A stretch of DNA of 64,000 nucleotides, taken from positions 744,001-808,000 of the forward strand of contig JACJXX010000002.1 of NCBI GenBank assembly GCA_020636435.1, in the 5' to 3' direction. The notes beneath the pieces were generated by a model that saw nothing but the letters and a program-made list of their open reading frames with translations, was not told the DNA's origin and did no database searches. This DNA is from Lewinellaceae bacterium. Lineage in GTDB: Bacteria; Bacteroidota; Bacteroidia; Chitinophagales; Saprospiraceae. This document shows positions 62,739-64,000 of this stretch, piece after piece (positions within the stretch are counted from its first letter, which is position 1; each line of letters begins with the position of its first letter). The translations under genes and the position numbers were made by a program.

Positions 62739-63449
62739 ATGAAAAACGCGCTATTCTTCCTCCTCGCTTTTCTTTCAGCCGGCCTCCAGGCCCAAGACGG
62801 CTACTTCGGCATCGCCGCCAATTTCGGTGTCAGCCGCACCGGCACCCTGTTATCGGAATCGAGCACCTTCGACAACCCGTGGGCCTTTTCCGGGCATGGG
62901 GGGCTGTACTGGGAGAAGGAGGCTGGCTCGTCATTCCGTGTAGGGGCAACCTTGTTGTTTGTTCAGGTCGAAGGTTATGAAGTACGCAAAGGGCAGGAAC
63001 TCCGCTTTGTAGTACCTGCCCCCGGTTTGCCTTCTGAGACTCACCTCAATTCTGAATTCCTCTACCATTATAGCTACCTCGCCCTGCGGCCTTACGCCCA
63101 TCTGCTGCTCAACCGGTTTTACCTCGGCCTGGGCCTGCAGCCCATGTGGCTCCAGGCCGCCTCCTTCAAAAACAGGCAACAGCTCATACTGTTTGGCCAG
63201 CCGGGCAAGAAAACCGAGAGCGGGGGCGGCAGCCTTCAGAATGTAAATAAACTGGATGTAGCCCCCACTCTGGAAGCCGGGGTGGAGATCAGCCCCCGCT
63301 TCCGGCTACAGGCCACTTACTTCCGCGGGCTGGCGCCTATCCTCATAAAAACGGGGGACACCAAGATTTTCAACCAACAGGCCACGCTGGGGCTGAACTT
63401 CTGCCTGACATGTACCAGCGGGAAGGTTGTTAAAGGGCCGGGGGGATAA
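62739..63449 (+). CDS. Outer-membrane beta-barrel-like protein
   Basis: 236 residues from ATG 62739 (MKNALFFLLAFLSAGLQAQDGYFG); the longer frame from 62559 is translated minisatellite. A signal peptide ends at LQAQ. The mature part alternates polar and hydrophobic residues in strands (GYFGIAANFGVSRTG, FRVGATLLFVQVEGYEV, YSYLALRPYAHLLLNRFYLGLGLQP, RLQATYFRGLAPILI, QATLGLNF), as in PorT/OmpW-like 8-10 strand barrels. The role is unknown. Confidence 0.7.
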   Translation: MKNALFFLLAFLSAGLQAQDGYFGIAANFGVSRTGTLLSESSTFDNPWAFSGHGGLYWEKEAGSSFRVGATLLFVQVEGYEVRKGQELRFVVPAPGLPSETHLNSEFLYHYSYLALRPYAHLLLNRFYLGLGLQPMWLQAASFKNRQQLILFGQPGKKTESGGGSLQNVNKLDVAPTLEAGVEISPRFRLQATYFRGLAPILIKTGDTKIFNQQATLGLNFCLTCTSGKVVKGPGG

Positions 63450-63451
63450 TA

Positions 63452-64000
63452 TCACCTGCCAACTATCAACTTCCCAGTGCCCAAAACCTGCTGCCCTCGG
63501 ACAACGCGCAAGAAGTACAGCCCTTCCGGCAAGTGCCCGATGCTGAACTCCTGAGCCGGCCCGCGCAGTGGCTGCCACAGGGCCAGTTGGCCGGTGCTGT
63601 GATAGATGAGCATATCAGCGGCCTCGGCAAGCGGTTTGTCCAATTGAACCACTACTTTTCCGGCCGCCGGGTTGGGATAAAGATATAGCCGGTTATAGGA
63701 AACTTGCCCGGGTTCGTCCAGGCCCACCATGACCATTTCTCCGATGGTATGGAAAACCGTATTGGTAATCACCGGCTCGTTGAAGTCGAAATAAATGGCC
63801 GCCGCGTTTTCGATCACCGTGCCGTCGGGGTTATCCGGCTGCTGCCGGACGGAGAATTGCACGAAGCCGTTGGAGCCGGCCTGGTTGACGTTGCTGTCGG
63901 GCAGCATGATGTGGTTGAAGCGGAACTCCAGCACCCGGCCATTGAGTATTTTGAAATCATAAGCGTGGCTACTGGCGCCCGGGCGCACGCTGCCGATATC
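63452..64000 (-). CDS. Secreted protein with DUF7619-like and T9SS sorting domains, 5' part missing
   Basis: The frame runs from a TGA at 63452 to the right edge of the window, so the N-terminus is outside. The visible part starts with a beta domain of the DUF7619 type (ILNGRVLEFRFNHIMLPDSNVNQAGSNGF, FSVRQQPDNPDGTVIENAAAIYFDFNEPVITN), which usually sits just before the sorting signal. It ends with a T9SS sorting domain (LYLYPNPAAGKVVVQL...LPEGLYFLRVVRGQQVLGTGKLIV). A large surface or secreted protein is expected. Convergent with the barrel gene, 2 bp apart. Confidence 0.85.
   Translation of the reverse strand, partial: DIGSVRPGASSHAYDFKILNGRVLEFRFNHIMLPDSNVNQAGSNGFVQFSVRQQPDNPDGTVIENAAAIYFDFNEPVITNTVFHTIGEMVMVGLDEPGQVSYNRLYLYPNPAAGKVVVQLDKPLAEAADMLIYHSTGQLALWQPLRGPAQEFSIGHLPEGLYFLRVVRGQQVLGTGKLIVGR

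Noticed and set aside
1..64000. tRNA or rRNA genes
   Set aside because: I found no cloverleaf-like or rRNA-like sequence by reading; a tRNAscan/Infernal run would be needed to be certain.

Overview
The window looks like a chromosomal segment of a marine or activated-sludge type Bacteroidota, most likely of the Saprospiria (Lewinella / Phaeodactylibacter / Haliscomenobacter-like). The pointers are type IX secretion (T9SS) C-terminal sorting domains on five proteins, a gingipain-like C25 peptidase, tandem subtilases with PKD and sorting domains, a SusC-like TonB-dependent receptor, a LytS/LytTR two-component pair, few recognisable Shine-Dalgarno sequences, and an unusually rich set of palindromic and tandem intergenic repeats. 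The taxonomic call is inference; there is no rRNA in the window and I found no tRNA.

Layout. 1-4.4 kb: the end of a secreted T9SS protein, a coiled-coil exported protein, a CFA-synthase-like methyltransferase and a GH13 lipoprotein. 4.4-14.1 kb: a cell-surface polysaccharide locus with a GT-C-like membrane transferase, GT-B/GT4/GT2 glycosyltransferases, three class I methyltransferases and a Wzx-type flippase; its right part is visibly AT-rich. 14.1-19.2 kb: a very large C25 peptidase whose 3' part shares the AT-rich composition. 19.3-25.8 kb: a Fic protein, a double alpha/beta hydrolase, a DUF2188 protein and a Ca-type P-ATPase. 25.8-29.0 kb: a large array of about 200-bp hairpin repeats surrounding an IS200-like REP-associated tyrosine transposase (RAYT). 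29.0-31.6 kb: cold-shock, DinB, SnoaL-like and YhhN proteins. 31.8-38.1 kb: two tandem T9SS subtilases. 38.2-43.9 kb: Vsr endonuclease, flavin reductase, BI-1/YccA, DksA-like zinc finger, RadA and a START protein. 44.0-45.2 kb: a gene-free stretch filled with palindromic elements. 45.2-56.4 kb: TonB receptor, DCC protein, ABC permease fused to an M1 peptidase with its ATPase, and a divergent LytS/LytTR pair. 56.4-64.0 kb: AAA ATPases (one a remnant), AsnRS, a GT1-like transferase, an outer-membrane protein, and the end of another T9SS protein.

The most unusual content is the repeat biology. The RAYT array holds twelve copies of a three-hairpin core in one orientation and two inverted 'cap' cores in which the stem bases change but pairing is kept, which points to selection on a nucleic-acid structure. 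At least three further palindromic families are scattered through the window. One copy sits in frame inside the ABC-permease/M1-peptidase gene, like the palindromic elements of Rickettsia, and another supplies the start codon of the DUF2188 gene.
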